From Luteimonas panaciterrae (GTDB lineage: Bacteria; Pseudomonadota; Gammaproteobacteria; Xanthomonadales; Xanthomonadaceae): a DNA stretch of 64,000 nucleotides. The notes below the pieces were generated by a model that was not told the origin of the DNA, ran no database searches, and saw only the letters and a program-made list of their open reading frames with translations. This document shows, one piece after another, positions 42,514 to 52,622 of this stretch (its first letter is position 1; every line of letters starts with the position of its first letter). The stretch lies in assembly GCF_020511115.1 (NCBI RefSeq), contig NZ_JAJAVH010000001.1, positions 806,001-870,000 of the forward strand. The letters run 5' to 3'. The position numbers and the translations under genes are program-made.

Positions 42514-45318
42514 TTAACTTAACCGCGCGCGTTGCGCAGTCAGTGTTTCAAGTTGCGCGGTCCAATCCGTCAAGCGCTTGCGCTCCTGCTCCACGACAGC
42601 CGCGGGCGCGTTCTGCACGAATGTCTCGCTGGCGAGCTTGCCTTGTGACTTCGCCTGCTCGCCCTGCACGCGCTTGATCTCCTTGTCGAGTCGCGCGCGT
42701 TCGGCATCGAGGTCCACCAGGCCTTCCAGCGGAACCAGCAGCTTCAGCGAGCCAACCAGCGCGGCGGCGGCCGGCGGCGGATCACCCGCGATCGCATCGA
42801 TGCTGTCGAGACTATTGAGGAACTTCAGCTGCGAGGCATGCCGCGCGATGCGGGCGGCATCTTCCGCCGTGCCATCCTGCAGCAGCAATCGGACTGTCTT
42901 TTTCGGCGGCACGCCAAGCTCGCTGCGGATGCGGCGCAGTGCCGACACCATCGACTTGAGCCATTCGATGTCGGCTTCCGCGTCGGCATAGGCCTGCACG
43001 GCGAAATCGGCGCTGTGCGGATAGCGCTGCAGCATGATCGTGCGCCCGTCGATGCCGAGCCTGGGTGCGACTTGTCGCCACAGTTCCTCGGTGACGAACG
43101 GCACCAGCGGATGCAGCAGGCACAGCACGCGTTCGAGCACGAACAGCAGCGTGTGGCGGGTGCTGTCGGCGGCCGCAGCGTCTTCGCCGTTCAAGGCGGG
43201 CTTGGCCAATTCCACGAACCAGTCGCAGAACTCGTTCCAGGCGAACTCGTACAGGCTCTGCGCCAGCAGATCGAAGCGATAGGCGGTGAAATGCGCCTCG
43301 GCCTCGGCGGCGGTCTTCGCGAGGCGGGCGAGGATCCAGCGTTCCGCGTCCGTGACCGGCGCGAGGGTTGAAGTTTCGCCGGTCGTAGGCGCCGTGAATC
43401 CTTCCGTGTTCATCAGCACGAAGCGCGTGGCATTCCATAGCTTGTTGCAGAAATTCTTGTAGCCCTCGCAGCGCGCGAGATCGAACTTGATGTCGCGCCC
43501 GGGACCGGCCAGCGCGGCCATGGTGAAGCGCAGTGCGTCGGCGCCGAAGGCGGGGATGCCATCGGAGAATTCCTTGCGCGTGGCCTTCTCGATCTTCGGC
43601 GCATCCTTGGGCTTCATCAGGCCGGTGGTGCGCTTGGCGAGCAGGTCGTCGAGCGTGATGCCGTCGATCAGGTCGAGTGGATCGAGGATGTTGCCCTTCG
43701 ACTTGGACATCTTCTGTCCGTCCTTGTCGCGCACGAGGCCGGTGATGTAGATGTCCTTGAACGGCACGCGCGCGGCGTCCGGCAGCGACGGCGGCATGAA
43801 GTGGTCGGTCATCATGATCATCCGCGCCACCCAGAAGAAGATGATGTCGAAACCGGTGACGAGGACGCTGGACGGCACGAAGCGGTCGAAATCGCGCGCC
43901 TGCATCGTGTCCACGTCGGGCCAACCCATGGTGCTGATCGGCCACAGCGCGGAGGAGAACCAGGTTTCGAGGACGTCGTTGTCCCGCGTCAGCGTTCCGG
44001 TGTAGCCATCGGTGGCCGCGCGCGCGCGCGCGTCGGCTTCGTCGCGCGCGACGTAGGCCTTGCCGGCGTCGGAATACCAGGCCGGGATGCGATGTCCCCA
44101 CCACAGCTGACGGCTGATGCACCAGTCCTGGATGTTCTCCATCCAGTGGCGGTAGGTGTTGATCCAGTTGGAGGGCACGAAGCGCACGTCGCCTTGTTCA
44201 GCGAGTTTCAGCCCGCGCTCGGCGAAGACGTCCATCTTCACGAACCACTGATCGGTCAGATATGGCTCGATCACCTGGTTGGTGCGATCGCCGTGTGGTA
44301 TCTGCAGTTTGTGCGGCTTGGTTTCGACCAGCGAGCCTTCGGCTTCCAGATCGGCGAGCACGGTCTTACGCGCGACGAAACGGTCCAGACCGCGATAGCG
44401 TTCCGGCGCGTTGTCGTTGACCGTGGCATCGGGGGTGAAGATGTTGATCATCGGCAGGCCGTGGCGCTGCCCGACGGCGTAGTCGTTGAAATCGTGTGCC
44501 GGCGTCACCTTCACCACGCCGGTACCGAATTCGCGGTCGACATAAGCATCGGCGATGACCGGAATCTCGCGACCGGTCAGGGGCAGGCGCACGGTCTTGC
44601 CGACCAGGTGCGCGTAGCGTTCGTCTTCCGGATGCACCATCACCGCGGTGTCGCCGAGCATGGTTTCCGGGCGCGTGGTGGCGACGGTGAGCGTGCCGCT
44701 GCCGTCGCTGAGGGGGTAGGCGATCGACCAGAGGAAGCCGTCTTCTTCTTCGTTGACCACTTCCAGGTCGGAGATCGCGGTTTTCAGCACGGGATCCCAG
44801 TTGACCAGCCGCTGCCCGCGATAGATCAGACCTTCCTCATGGAGTTTCACGAAGGCTTCGATCACCGCGGTCGAGGCCATCGGGTCCATCGTAAACACAC
44901 TGCGCGACCAGTCGCCGGAGGCGCCGAGGCGGCGCATCTGCCGTTCGATGGTGTCGCCGGACTGCGCCTTCCACTCCCAGACCTTTTCGATGAACTTCTC
45001 GCGGCCGAGGCCGTCGCGGGTCAGGCCTTCGCGATCGATGTTGCGCGCCACCACCATCTCGGTGGCGATGCCGGCGTGGTCGCTGCCCATCTGCCACAGC
45101 GTGCGGTACCCGCGCATGCGGTGGTAGCGGACCAGCGCGTCCATCAGCGTGTGCTGGAAGGCGTGACCCATGTGCAGGGTCCCGGTGACGTTCGGCGGCG
45201 GCAGCAGGATGCTGTAGGCCGGGCCGTCGCCTTGCGGGGCGAATACGCCACTGCTTTCCCACTCGGCGTAGAGGCGAGTTTCGAAGGTTTTCGGGTCGTA
45301 GCCGGGAGCGAGGGTCAT
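42514..45318 (-). CDS. valS: Valyl-tRNA synthetase
   Basis: Class I aminoacyl-tRNA synthetase, 934 residues. The HIGH motif is HMGH (49-52, after PPPNVTGTL) and the KMSKS motif is intact in [11 protein letters not shown]. The editing CP1 domain carries [13 protein letters not shown] and the C-terminus is a coiled coil ([18 protein letters not shown]). Start [20 protein letters not shown] at 45318 matches homologues; an upstream extension to 45390 is not supported. Third gene of the conserved pepA-holC-valS order. Confidence 0.97.
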   Translation of the reverse strand: MTLAPGYDPKTFETRLYAEWESSGVFAPQGDGPAYSILLPPPNVTGTLHMGHAFQHTLMDALVRYHRMRGYRTLWQMGSDHAGIATEMVVARNIDREGLTRDGLGREKFIEKVWEWKAQSGDTIERQMRRLGASGDWSRSVFTMDPMASTAVIEAFVKLHEEGLIYRGQRLVNWDPVLKTAISDLEVVNEEEDGFLWSIAYPLSDGSGTLTVATTRPETMLGDTAVMVHPEDERYAHLVGKTVRLPLTGREIPVIADAYVDREFGTGVVKVTPAHDFNDYAVGQRHGLPMINIFTPDATVNDNAPERYRGLDRFVARKTVLADLEAEGSLVETKPHKLQIPHGDRTNQVIEPYLTDQWFVKMDVFAERGLKLAEQGDVRFVPSNWINTYRHWMENIQDWCISRQLWWGHRIPAWYSDAGKAYVARDEADARARAATDGYTGTLTRDNDVLETWFSSALWPISTMGWPDVDTMQARDFDRFVPSSVLVTGFDIIFFWVARMIMMTDHFMPPSLPDAARVPFKDIYITGLVRDKDGQKMSKSKGNILDPLDLIDGITLDDLLAKRTTGLMKPKDAPKIEKATRKEFSDGIPAFGADALRFTMAALAGPGRDIKFDLARCEGYKNFCNKLWNATRFVLMNTEGFTAPTTGETSTLAPVTDAERWILARLAKTAAEAEAHFTAYRFDLLAQSLYEFAWNEFCDWFVELAKPALNGEDAAAADSTRHTLLFVLERVLCLLHPLVPFVTEELWRQVAPRLGIDGRTIMLQRYPHSADFAVQAYADAEADIEWLKSMVSALRRIRSELGVPPKKTVRLLLQDGTAEDAARIARHASQLKFLNSLDSIDAIAGDPPPAAAALVGSLKLLVPLEGLVDLDAERARLDKEIKRVQGEQAKSQGKLASETFVQNAPAAVVEQERKRLTDWTAQLETLTAQRARLS

Positions 45319-45393
45319 GGGGTTTGGATCTTGGATTCGAAAAGTGATGCTTCGGCTTTTTCCTTCTCCCATCGGGAGAAGGAACATCAAAAA

Positions 45394-45819
45394 TTACATG
45401 TCGTGCTTGTTGACTTCCAACCCGCGCGATTTGTACTGCGTCCAGCGCTCGCGCAGCGGGCCGCGCGCGGATTCGTCGGCGGGCACCACTTCCAGTACGC
45501 GCTCGAAGCCATCCTGCACGGCGTCGTCGCGCAGGTTGATCACCAGCGGGCGCAGTGGCGTGTCGAACTCGGGCGGCGCGATCAGCACCGGCGTGAGTTC
45601 GTCTTCCTCGTCGGTGCCGGCGATCTGGTGCGGGATGTAGGCGTCGTCGCCCATGTCCCACAGCAGGTCGTCCAGCGCCTCGGCCTGGGCCGCGTCGCGC
45701 GCCAGCACCAGCGTCCAGTGGTTGGCGTCGTAGGCCTTGCGCGCCAGCTCGCAGACCAGCCGCAGCGGTTCTTCGCGGAAGCGTGGCTTGGCGATCAGAT
45801 AGAAGTCGGCGCGCGGCAT
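45394..45819 (-). CDS. holC: DNA polymerase III chi subunit
   Basis: Clamp-loader-associated chi subunit that links polymerase III to single-strand-binding protein through psi. The 141-residue protein starts MPRADFYLIAKPRFREEP and has the family segment LLWDMGDDAYIPHQIAG and LRPLVINLRDD. The frame is open further upstream, but ATG 45819 fits. It lies between pepA and valS as in many gammaproteobacteria. Confidence 0.93.
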   Translation of the reverse strand: MPRADFYLIAKPRFREEPLRLVCELARKAYDANHWTLVLARDAAQAEALDDLLWDMGDDAYIPHQIAGTDEEDELTPVLIAPPEFDTPLRPLVINLRDDAVQDGFERVLEVVPADESARGPLRERWTQYKSRGLEVNKHDM

Positions 45820-45840
45820 GGGCAGGGAGAGGGGAAGAGG

Positions 45841-45893
45841 GAGACGGGAGACGAAGCGTCCGCTTCCGTCTATCGTCTCTCGTCTCCCGTCTC
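45841..45893. repeat. Inverted repeat overlapping the 3' end of pepA
   Basis: GAGACGGGAGACGA (45841-45854) is the reverse complement of TCGTCTCCCGTCTC (45880-45893). The right arm lies inside the last codons of pepA and the left arm in the pepA-holC gap, so the hairpin includes the pepA stop at 45870-45872. Confidence 0.75.
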
Positions 45894-47372
45894 TCTTGTG
45901 CGGTCGAGCAGCCACTGCGTCAGCAAACCCACCGGTCGTCCGGTGGCCATGCCGCGCTTGCCCTCGTCGCTGGCGGTGCCGGCGACGTCGAGGTGCGCCC
46001 AGCGCTGGCCTTCGGTGAAGCGCGCGAGGAAGCAGCCGGCGGTGATCGCGCCCGCCCAGCGTCCACCGATGTTGTAGACGTCGGCGAAGCTGGATTCGAG
46101 CATGGTCTGGTATTCGTCCCACAGCGGCAGGCGCCAGGCGCGGTCGAAGACGTTCTCGCCGGCGGTGAGCAGTTCAGAGGCCAGATCATCGTGCTTGCTC
46201 ATCAGGCCGGAGGCGTAGCGGCCGAGCGCCACCATGCAGGCGCCGGTGAGCGTGGCGACGTCGACGATGGCCTGCGGCTCGTACTTCTGCACGTAGGTGA
46301 GGGCATCGCACAGGATCAGGCGGCCTTCGGCGTCGGTGTTGCCGACTTCGATGGTCTTGCCGGACATCGAGGTGATCACGTCGGAAGGGCGGTAGGCGTT
46401 GCCGTCGATGGCGTTTTCCACCGCCGGCACCACCACGACCAGATTGAGCGGAAGCTTCATCTTCACCGCAGCGACGAAGCTGCCGATGACGGTGGCGCCG
46501 CCGCACATGTCGTACTTCATCTCCTCGATGCCGCCCTGCGTCTTGAGGTTGACGCCGCCGGTGTCGAAGGTAATGCCCTTGCCGACGAGGGCGTAGGGTT
46601 TCGCATCGCCGCCACCATTCCAGCGCAGCACAATCAGGCGTGGACGATGGGCAGAGCCGCGCGCGACCGCCAGCAGCGAGCCCATGCCGAGCGCTTCCAT
46701 CTGCGTTTCATCGAGGATTTCCGCCTCGGCGCCGTCGTGCCCGGCGGCGAAGGACTGCGCCTGCTCGGCGAGATAGGCCGGCGTGCAGATGTTGGGCGGC
46801 AGGTTGCCAAGGCTGCGTGCGAATTCCACGCCGGCGGCGATGGCCTCGCCCTGCGCCAGCGCGGTGGCGTCGTCACCGGCCACAGCGAAGCCCTTCAGGC
46901 CGGAGTCGTCGTGCTTGGCCTTGTTCTTCTCGCCCAGGGTGGCAACGTAGCGGTAGTTGGCGTGGGCGGCGGCGATCACGGCCTGGCGGATATTCCAGGC
47001 CTTGTCGCGGCCCGGGACCTCGAGCTCGGACAGGGTGAACAACGCCTGCTGCGCCGGGCCGGACTTCAGCGCCCGCGCGGCGTCGCCGACGGCCTTGAGG
47101 TACTGCGGCACGCCGAACTTGGCCTTGTCGCCCAGCCCCACCACCAGCACGCGCGGCGCGGTCACGCCGGGCAGGTCGTGCAGCAGCGCGGTCTTGCCGG
47201 TCTTGCCTTCGATGTCGCCGCGCTCGATCAGGGCGGCGAGGCGGCCGGCGCTGGCGCTGTCCAGGGTCTGCGCGGCGGGCGTCAGCGACTTGTCGCCATA
47301 GGCGCCCACGACGATGCAGTCGGTGGCCGCGGTGGCCGGTGTGTCGCGGTTCAGGGTGAATTGAAGGGTCAT
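45870..47372 (-). CDS. pepA: Leucyl aminopeptidase (M17)
   Basis: Cytosolic two-metal aminopeptidase, 500 residues. The catalytic C-terminal domain includes [33 protein letters not shown] and the signature [17 protein letters not shown]. The N-terminal macro-like domain starts [18 protein letters not shown]. The last residues, [10 protein letters not shown], are encoded by one arm of an inverted repeat, so the tail may have been altered by it. First gene of pepA-holC-valS; divergent from lptF. PepA can also bind DNA in E. coli. Confidence 0.95.
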   Translation of the reverse strand: MTLQFTLNRDTPATAATDCIVVGAYGDKSLTPAAQTLDSASAGRLAALIERGDIEGKTGKTALLHDLPGVTAPRVLVVGLGDKAKFGVPQYLKAVGDAARALKSGPAQQALFTLSELEVPGRDKAWNIRQAVIAAAHANYRYVATLGEKNKAKHDDSGLKGFAVAGDDATALAQGEAIAAGVEFARSLGNLPPNICTPAYLAEQAQSFAAGHDGAEAEILDETQMEALGMGSLLAVARGSAHRPRLIVLRWNGGGDAKPYALVGKGITFDTGGVNLKTQGGIEEMKYDMCGGATVIGSFVAAVKMKLPLNLVVVVPAVENAIDGNAYRPSDVITSMSGKTIEVGNTDAEGRLILCDALTYVQKYEPQAIVDVATLTGACMVALGRYASGLMSKHDDLASELLTAGENVFDRAWRLPLWDEYQTMLESSFADVYNIGGRWAGAITAGCFLARFTEGQRWAHLDVAGTASDEGKRGMATGRPVGLLTQWLLDRTRETGDERR

Positions 47373-47466
47373 GACTCTGGTTCGGGGCTCTTTTTCGGGC
47401 GGAGTGTTGCTTGCGTCGTATTGTTTACAATCGGCTGTTCACGATTCGACAGGGATACTACCCATC

Positions 47467-47495
47467 CCCGTCAGGACGGGACGGCCGAAAGGCCG
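47467..47495 (+). promoter_or_regulatory. Two adjacent hairpins in the lptF leader
   Basis: CCCGT, loop CAGG, ACGGG (47467-47480), then CGGCC, loop GAAA, GGCCG (47482-47495); the second has a GNRA tetraloop. They lie about 80-110 bases before lptF in the divergent gap. No known riboswitch is recognised. Confidence 0.45.
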
Positions 47496-47577
47496 AGTCG
47501 CGAACTCTCTAGTCTATCAGGCCGCCACCCCGGCCCAGATCGATCCCACCCGCTAAGAGCCAGATCCCACCGTCTTG

Positions 47578-48675
47578 ATGCCGAAGCTCGACTCCTACCT
47601 GTTCCGCGAATTCGCCCAGGCCACGTTCGCGGTCCTGGTGGTGCTGTTGATCGTCAGCCTCGGCGGGGTCTTCGCGGACGTGCTGCGCAACATCGCCGGC
47701 GGTCGGATCGCGGCGGGGTTGATGCTTTCCCAGCTGGGCCTGCAGCTGCTGAACTACCTGCCGCTGATCCTGCCCCTGGGCCTCATGCTCGGCCTGCTGC
47801 TGGGCGTGAGCCGCCTGTACCGGGATTCGGAAATGCCGGTGCTGGCCTCGATCGGTGTGGGCCCGCGGCGCCTGCTGCGGCCGGTGATGATGCTGGTGCT
47901 GCCGATGGTGATCTTCATCGGCATGTGCTCGATGTGGCTGGGCCCCTGGGCGCGCAATTATTCGCAGCAGCTGATCGAGGCCGGCAACCGCAGCCTGCTG
48001 GTGGCAGGGCTGGAGCCTGGGCGCTTCATCGAATTGCCCGGTGGCGACGGCGTCGTCTACGTCGGCGGCATGTCCACCGACGGGCGCAGCATGTCGCGGG
48101 TGTTCGTCTATCGTCAGACCGATGAGCGGCTGGATGTGACCACCGCGTTGAGCGGCAATCTCGAGGTCGATGGCACCGAGCGCTATCTCAAGCTAAATGA
48201 AGGCTTCCGCGTGGAAGGCCCGCTCGCCGACGGCCGCGACTACCGGCTGATGCGCTACGCCAGCAACGACGTGCGCCTGCCGGCGACCGAAGAGGAAGCC
48301 AAGAAGGACGATCCGGAACTGCTGTCGACCGTGGCCCTGCTCAGCGATCCGCGTCGGAAGGCCGGCGCCCAGCTGCATCAGCGCCTGACGCCGCCGTTGC
48401 TCGCGCTCGCCTTCGCGCTGCTGGCGATCCCGCTGGCGCGCAGTTCGCCGCGGCAGTCGCGCTATGGGCGCGTGCTGCTCGGCTTCCTGGCCTATCTGGT
48501 CGGCACCAATCTGATGTGGATGGGCACCGACTGGCTGTCGAAGGGCAAGGTCTCGCTGGCGCTCGGCCTGTGGTGGCTGACCGTGCCGCTGCTCGCCTTC
48601 TCGATCTGGGCGTACCTGCATGATGGACGCATGCGCAAGAAGCGTCTGCGCCGTGTGGTGGAGCGGCACGCATGA
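47578..48675 (+). CDS. lptF: LPS export permease LptF
   Basis: Inner-membrane permease of the LptB2FG complex that extracts LPS and sends it to the outer membrane. The 365-residue protein has an N-terminal membrane bundle (QATFAVLVVLLIVSLGGVF), a periplasmic beta-jellyroll (about 130-260) and C-terminal membrane segments (PLLALAFALLAIPLARSSPR). Start ATG 47578; a TTG just before it is rejected. It overlaps lptG by four bases. Confidence 0.95.
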   Translation: MPKLDSYLFREFAQATFAVLVVLLIVSLGGVFADVLRNIAGGRIAAGLMLSQLGLQLLNYLPLILPLGLMLGLLLGVSRLYRDSEMPVLASIGVGPRRLLRPVMMLVLPMVIFIGMCSMWLGPWARNYSQQLIEAGNRSLLVAGLEPGRFIELPGGDGVVYVGGMSTDGRSMSRVFVYRQTDERLDVTTALSGNLEVDGTERYLKLNEGFRVEGPLADGRDYRLMRYASNDVRLPATEEEAKKDDPELLSTVALLSDPRRKAGAQLHQRLTPPLLALAFALLAIPLARSSPRQSRYGRVLLGFLAYLVGTNLMWMGTDWLSKGKVSLALGLWWLTVPLLAFSIWAYLHDGRMRKKRLRRVVERHA

Positions 48676-49772
48676 CGCCATTCCCCAAGATTCACGACCA
48701 GTACGTCGCGCGCACGGTGGCCACCACCGTACTGCTGACATGGACGGTGCTGGTCGGTCTCGACGTGATCAACGGTCTCGTCGACGAAATCGGCGACGTC
48801 GGCAAGGGCAACTACAGCTTCTTCGACGCCATCACGTTCATGGTCTACACGATTCCGCGCCGGGCCTACACGATGTTCCCGACCGCAGCGGTGATCGGCG
48901 CGCTGATGGGGCTCGGGCAGCTGGCGGCGAGTTCCGAATTGACTGCGTTGCGCGCGTTGGGATTGTCGCGGCGCCGGTTGAGCATCTCGGTGGCGGCACC
49001 GCTGCTGATCCTCACCGGGTTGATGGTGCTCAGCGGCGAAAGCCTCGGCCCGTGGGGGCAGCGCAGCGCCGATGGCCTGAAGGCTTCGGCGAAATCGAGG
49101 GATATGACGGTGGCGCAGTACTCCGGCCTGTGGGCGCGCGAGGGCGACACCTTCCTCAACGCGCAGAACGGACGGGAACTTCCCCAAGGCGGCGTGGAAC
49201 TGCGGGACGTGCGTCTGTACGAGTTCGCCGCCGACGGTCGCCTGGAATCGATCGCCCGCGTCAACGTCGCCGAGCATCGCAAGGGCGGGTGGCTGCTGCG
49301 CAATGTCAAACGCACCTATTTCGAAACCAATTCGGTGACGCAGACCGAAGTCCTGGAAGAACACTGGTCCTCGAAGCTCGATGCGGCCGCGCTGGCGGCG
49401 AGCGCGCGCAACATTTCGCGGCCGCGCTACATGACCTCGCACGATCTGCGCGAGGGCATCAAATACCGGCAGCGCAACAATCTCGATGCCAGCGAGTTCG
49501 AGCAGCATTACTGGGGGCGGTGGTTCTATCCGCTCAATGTGCTGGCGTTGTGCCTGGCGGCGATTCCGTTCGCATTCGGCACCTTGCGCAGCGGCGGCGC
49601 GGGCAAGCGGTTGTTCATCGGCATGGTGTTCGCGCTCGGGTTCTGGCTGCTGCAGACGCAGTTCGTGTCGCTGGCGGGCGTGTACAAGTTCGATTACCGC
49701 ATCGCCTATGTGGTTCCGTCGCTAGTGTTGCTGACGATCTCGTTCCTGCTTTTCAGACGTCGAAGCGGATAA
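48672..49772 (+). CDS. lptG: LPS export permease LptG
   Basis: Partner of LptF, 366 residues, starting MTPFPKIHDQYVARTVATTV. The family segments FMVYTIPRRAYTMFPTAAVI and SELTALRALGLSRRRLSI are clear, followed by a periplasmic jellyroll and the C-terminal membrane helices (WFYPLNVLALCLAAIPFAFG). LptB, LptA and LptC genes are not in the window. Confidence 0.95.
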   Translation: MTPFPKIHDQYVARTVATTVLLTWTVLVGLDVINGLVDEIGDVGKGNYSFFDAITFMVYTIPRRAYTMFPTAAVIGALMGLGQLAASSELTALRALGLSRRRLSISVAAPLLILTGLMVLSGESLGPWGQRSADGLKASAKSRDMTVAQYSGLWAREGDTFLNAQNGRELPQGGVELRDVRLYEFAADGRLESIARVNVAEHRKGGWLLRNVKRTYFETNSVTQTEVLEEHWSSKLDAAALAASARNISRPRYMTSHDLREGIKYRQRNNLDASEFEQHYWGRWFYPLNVLALCLAAIPFAFGTLRSGGAGKRLFIGMVFALGFWLLQTQFVSLAGVYKFDYRIAYVVPSLVLLTISFLLFRRRSG

Positions 49773-49946
49773 ACGGTTGCCCGCGCATTCCTGGTCCTGC
49801 ACTCCACTCCAGGGACGGGCAGCGGCGCGATCATGGATGTTGCAATGCGGCGAGGGGCGCTCGATCGCGGATTCCGACCGTGCTCGCATGCGCGGTCGCC
49901 TTCGATGCGTTAACTTTCCGCCATCCAAGGCTGGGGGAGTGGCGGG

Positions 49947-51605
49947 ATGCAGGATTCGAACGACGCAATCGTCATCGGCGCCGGCCTTGCCGGCCTGGTC
50001 GCGGCCACCGAGCTGACCGATGCCGGCAAACGCGTGCTGGTGCTGGAGCAGGAGCCGGAGCAGAGTCTTGGCGGGCAGGCGTTCTGGTCGTTCGGCGGCT
50101 TGTTCTTCGTCGATTCGCCGGAGCAGCGGCGCATGGGCGTCCGCGATTCGCACGCGCTGGCGCTGGCCGACTGGATGGGCACGGCGGCGTTCGATCGGGA
50201 AGAGGATCTGTGGCCGCGACGCTGGGCCGAGGCCTACGTGGACTTCGCCGCCGGCGAGAAACGCGCCTGGCTGCACGGCATGGGCATGCGCTGGTTTCCC
50301 GTGGTGGGCTGGGCCGAACGCGGCGGCTACGGTTCGATCGGTCACGGTAATTCGGTGCCGCGCTTCCACGTCACCTGGGGCACCGGTCCCGGCGTGATCG
50401 AGCCGTTCGTGCGCCGCGCGCGCGAGGCGGAGAAGAAAGGCCTGCTGCGTTTCGCCTTCCGCCATCGCGTGGATGGACTCATCGTCGAGAACGGCACCGT
50501 TACCGGCGCGCGCGGCAGCGTGCTGGCGCCGGATGGGATGGATCGCGGTAAATCCAGTTCGCGCGAGGTCGTCGGTGATTTCGAACAACGCGCGCAAGCG
50601 GTGATCATCTGCTCCGGCGGCATCGGTGGCAATCACGAACTGGTGCGCCGTTATTGGCCGCAGCGCCTGGGCGCCGCACCCGCGCACATGATCTGCGGCG
50701 TGCCCGCGCACGTGGATGGACGCATGCTCGACATCGGCGCGAGTGCGGGCGCGAACCTGATCAATCGCGACCGCATGTGGCATTACGTGGAAGGCATCGA
50801 GAACTGGAATCCGATCTGGCCGATGCACGCGATCCGCATCCTGCCGGGGCCGTCGTCGCTATGGTTCGACGCCACCGGCAAGCGCCTGCCGATGCCGCTG
50901 TGGCCCGGTTTCGACACGCTCGGCACGCTGGAATATCTGCGCGGCAGTGGCCACGACTACAGCTGGTTCATCCTCGATCAGGCGATCATCAAGCGCGAGT
51001 TCGCCTTGTCCGGTTCGGAACAGAATCCCGATCTCACCAACAAGAGCTGGCGTCAGGTGCTCAAGCGCGCCGTCGGCAAGCGCGCGCCGGGGCCGGTGGA
51101 GACGTTCAAGGAACATGGGCGTGATTTCATCGTGCGCGATACGCTCGAGGAGCTGGTCGCGGGGATGAATGCATTGAGCGGTGACAACCTGCTCGACGTC
51201 GCGCAAATCCGGCGCGAGATCGAGGCGCGCGACTTGCAGTTCGACAATCCGTACACCAAGGACAGCCAGGTGATGGCGATCCACAACGCGCGCCGCTATC
51301 GCGGCGACAGGCTGACGCGCGTGGCCAAGCCGCATCGCATTCTCGATCCGGCCAACGGTCCGCTGATCGCTGTGCGCCTGCACATCCTCACGCGCAAGAG
51401 CCTGGGCGGTTTCGAGACCGATCTGGATGCGCGGGTGCTCGCGCCCGATGGTCAGCCGCTCCCGGGTTTGTATGCGGCCGGCGAAGCAGCAGGCTTCGGC
51501 GGTGGCGGCGTACACGGTTATCGCGCGCTGGAAGGCAGTTTCCTCGGCGGCTGCCTGTTCTCGGGGCGGCGCGCAGGTCGTGCCGCGGCGACAGCGATTG
51601 CGTAG
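49947..51605 (+). CDS. FAD-dependent dehydrogenase (ketosteroid-dehydrogenase/fumarate-reductase fold)
   Basis: A 552-residue flavoprotein with N-terminal dinucleotide fold DAIVIGAGLAGLVAATELTD and C-terminal FAD motif GLYAAGEAAGFGGGGVHGYR. It carries WSFGGLFFVDSPEQRR and HAIRILPGPSSLWFDATGKR, a pattern of the FAD_binding_2 dehydrogenase group often annotated as FAD-binding dehydrogenase. Substrate unknown; members of the group act on steroids and other ring compounds. It stands alone after lptG and converges with the acyltransferase gene. Confidence 0.85.
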   Translation: MQDSNDAIVIGAGLAGLVAATELTDAGKRVLVLEQEPEQSLGGQAFWSFGGLFFVDSPEQRRMGVRDSHALALADWMGTAAFDREEDLWPRRWAEAYVDFAAGEKRAWLHGMGMRWFPVVGWAERGGYGSIGHGNSVPRFHVTWGTGPGVIEPFVRRAREAEKKGLLRFAFRHRVDGLIVENGTVTGARGSVLAPDGMDRGKSSSREVVGDFEQRAQAVIICSGGIGGNHELVRRYWPQRLGAAPAHMICGVPAHVDGRMLDIGASAGANLINRDRMWHYVEGIENWNPIWPMHAIRILPGPSSLWFDATGKRLPMPLWPGFDTLGTLEYLRGSGHDYSWFILDQAIIKREFALSGSEQNPDLTNKSWRQVLKRAVGKRAPGPVETFKEHGRDFIVRDTLEELVAGMNALSGDNLLDVAQIRREIEARDLQFDNPYTKDSQVMAIHNARRYRGDRLTRVAKPHRILDPANGPLIAVRLHILTRKSLGGFETDLDARVLAPDGQPLPGLYAAGEAAGFGGGGVHGYRALEGSFLGGCLFSGRRAGRAAATAIA

Positions 51606-51615
51606 CGAGCGGAAC

Positions 51616-52548
51616 CTAGCGCTTGCCGATGCCAGCGTAGGGCGACACGCCATCCGGACGCCGCTTGAAGCGACGATGGATCCACAGGTACTGCGTCGGC
51701 ACGGCGCGCGCCATCGCTTCGATGCCGGCCATCACCTTCGCGGTGTCGGCGGTGGCGTCGGAGGAAGGGAAATCCTCCAGCATCGGCGAGAGTTTCATGG
51801 TGTAGCCGCCATCGGCACGGCGCTCGTGCTGGAACAGCACCACCGAGGCGCCGGACAGGCGCGCGAGCTGATGCGTGGACGTGAGGCTGTGCGCCGGCTG
51901 TCCGAAGAACGGCACGTAGACGCTGTCGCCGCGGCTGGGATCCTGATCCGGCGCGTACCACAGCAGCCCGCCGCGCTTGAGATGACGCACGGTGCCGCGC
52001 ACGTCCTGCTTGGGAAACATTGCGGTGGCGTAGCGCGCGCGTCCGCGACGCACCGCCCATTCCATCGCCGGCTCCGCGTGCGGACGGTACATGCCGGCCA
52101 GCGGCAGGTGATCGCACATCAGCCGCGCCGCGGCTTCCAGCGTGGTGAAGTGGCCGGAGACGACGATCACGCCGCGGCCGCCGGTGCGCGCGGCCTCGAT
52201 GTGTTCGAGACCTTCCACGCGCATCCCGCGCCGCAACGGCGCGATCGAGCCCCACCAGGCACGCGCGAACTCGAACAGGCCGATGCCGAGCGCGGCGAAA
52301 TGCTCGCGCAGCAGGACATCGCGCGCCTCGGCGTCGAGTTCGGGAAAGCAGAGTTCGAGATTGCGCGCGGCGATCGCGCGCCGTTCCGGCAGCAGCCTGC
52401 GCAGCGTGCCGCCGATCCACCGGCCCAGCACCCGCTGCCAGGACCAGGGCAGGCGCGCCAGCAGGCACATCGCGCCGATGTTGATCCATGTCGGCCAGTG
52501 GCGGATGCCGAGCGGAGGTGGTGGAAGTGGCGGTGGTGTCGTGGACAT
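51616..52548 (-). CDS. Lipid A biosynthesis acyltransferase (LpxL/HtrB family)
   Basis: Inner-membrane acyltransferase adding a secondary acyl chain to lipid A, 310 residues. The HX4E catalytic motif is HFTTLE in VSGHFTTLEAA, with the conserved AMYRP-type GMYRPHAEP, WYAPDQDPSRGDSVYVPFFG and YLWIHRRFKRRPDG near the end. The Pro-rich N-terminus (STTPPPLPPPPLG) is unusual. Whether it is LpxL- or LpxM-like in order of action is not clear. Divergent from waaA, which makes its Kdo-lipid A substrate. Confidence 0.9.
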   Translation of the reverse strand: MSTTPPPLPPPPLGIRHWPTWINIGAMCLLARLPWSWQRVLGRWIGGTLRRLLPERRAIAARNLELCFPELDAEARDVLLREHFAALGIGLFEFARAWWGSIAPLRRGMRVEGLEHIEAARTGGRGVIVVSGHFTTLEAAARLMCDHLPLAGMYRPHAEPAMEWAVRRGRARYATAMFPKQDVRGTVRHLKRGGLLWYAPDQDPSRGDSVYVPFFGQPAHSLTSTHQLARLSGASVVLFQHERRADGGYTMKLSPMLEDFPSSDATADTAKVMAGIEAMARAVPTQYLWIHRRFKRRPDGVSPYAGIGKR

Positions 52549-52622
52549 CCAGTGATTCTAACGGTCCAGCGCTGCGGCTATGCTGTGAAGGTGAACGCCG
52601 CCCCTGCCGCCTCCGACAGATC

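Noticed and set aside
47401..47440. TTGCTT and TACAAT as a sigma-70 promoter for lptF
   Set aside because: The spacing between the two hexamers is only 13 bases, too short for a normal promoter.
43801..48125. Two long plus-strand frames antisense to valS, holC and pepA
   Set aside because: They are shadows caused by high GC at third positions of the minus-strand genes; no start signals or motifs.
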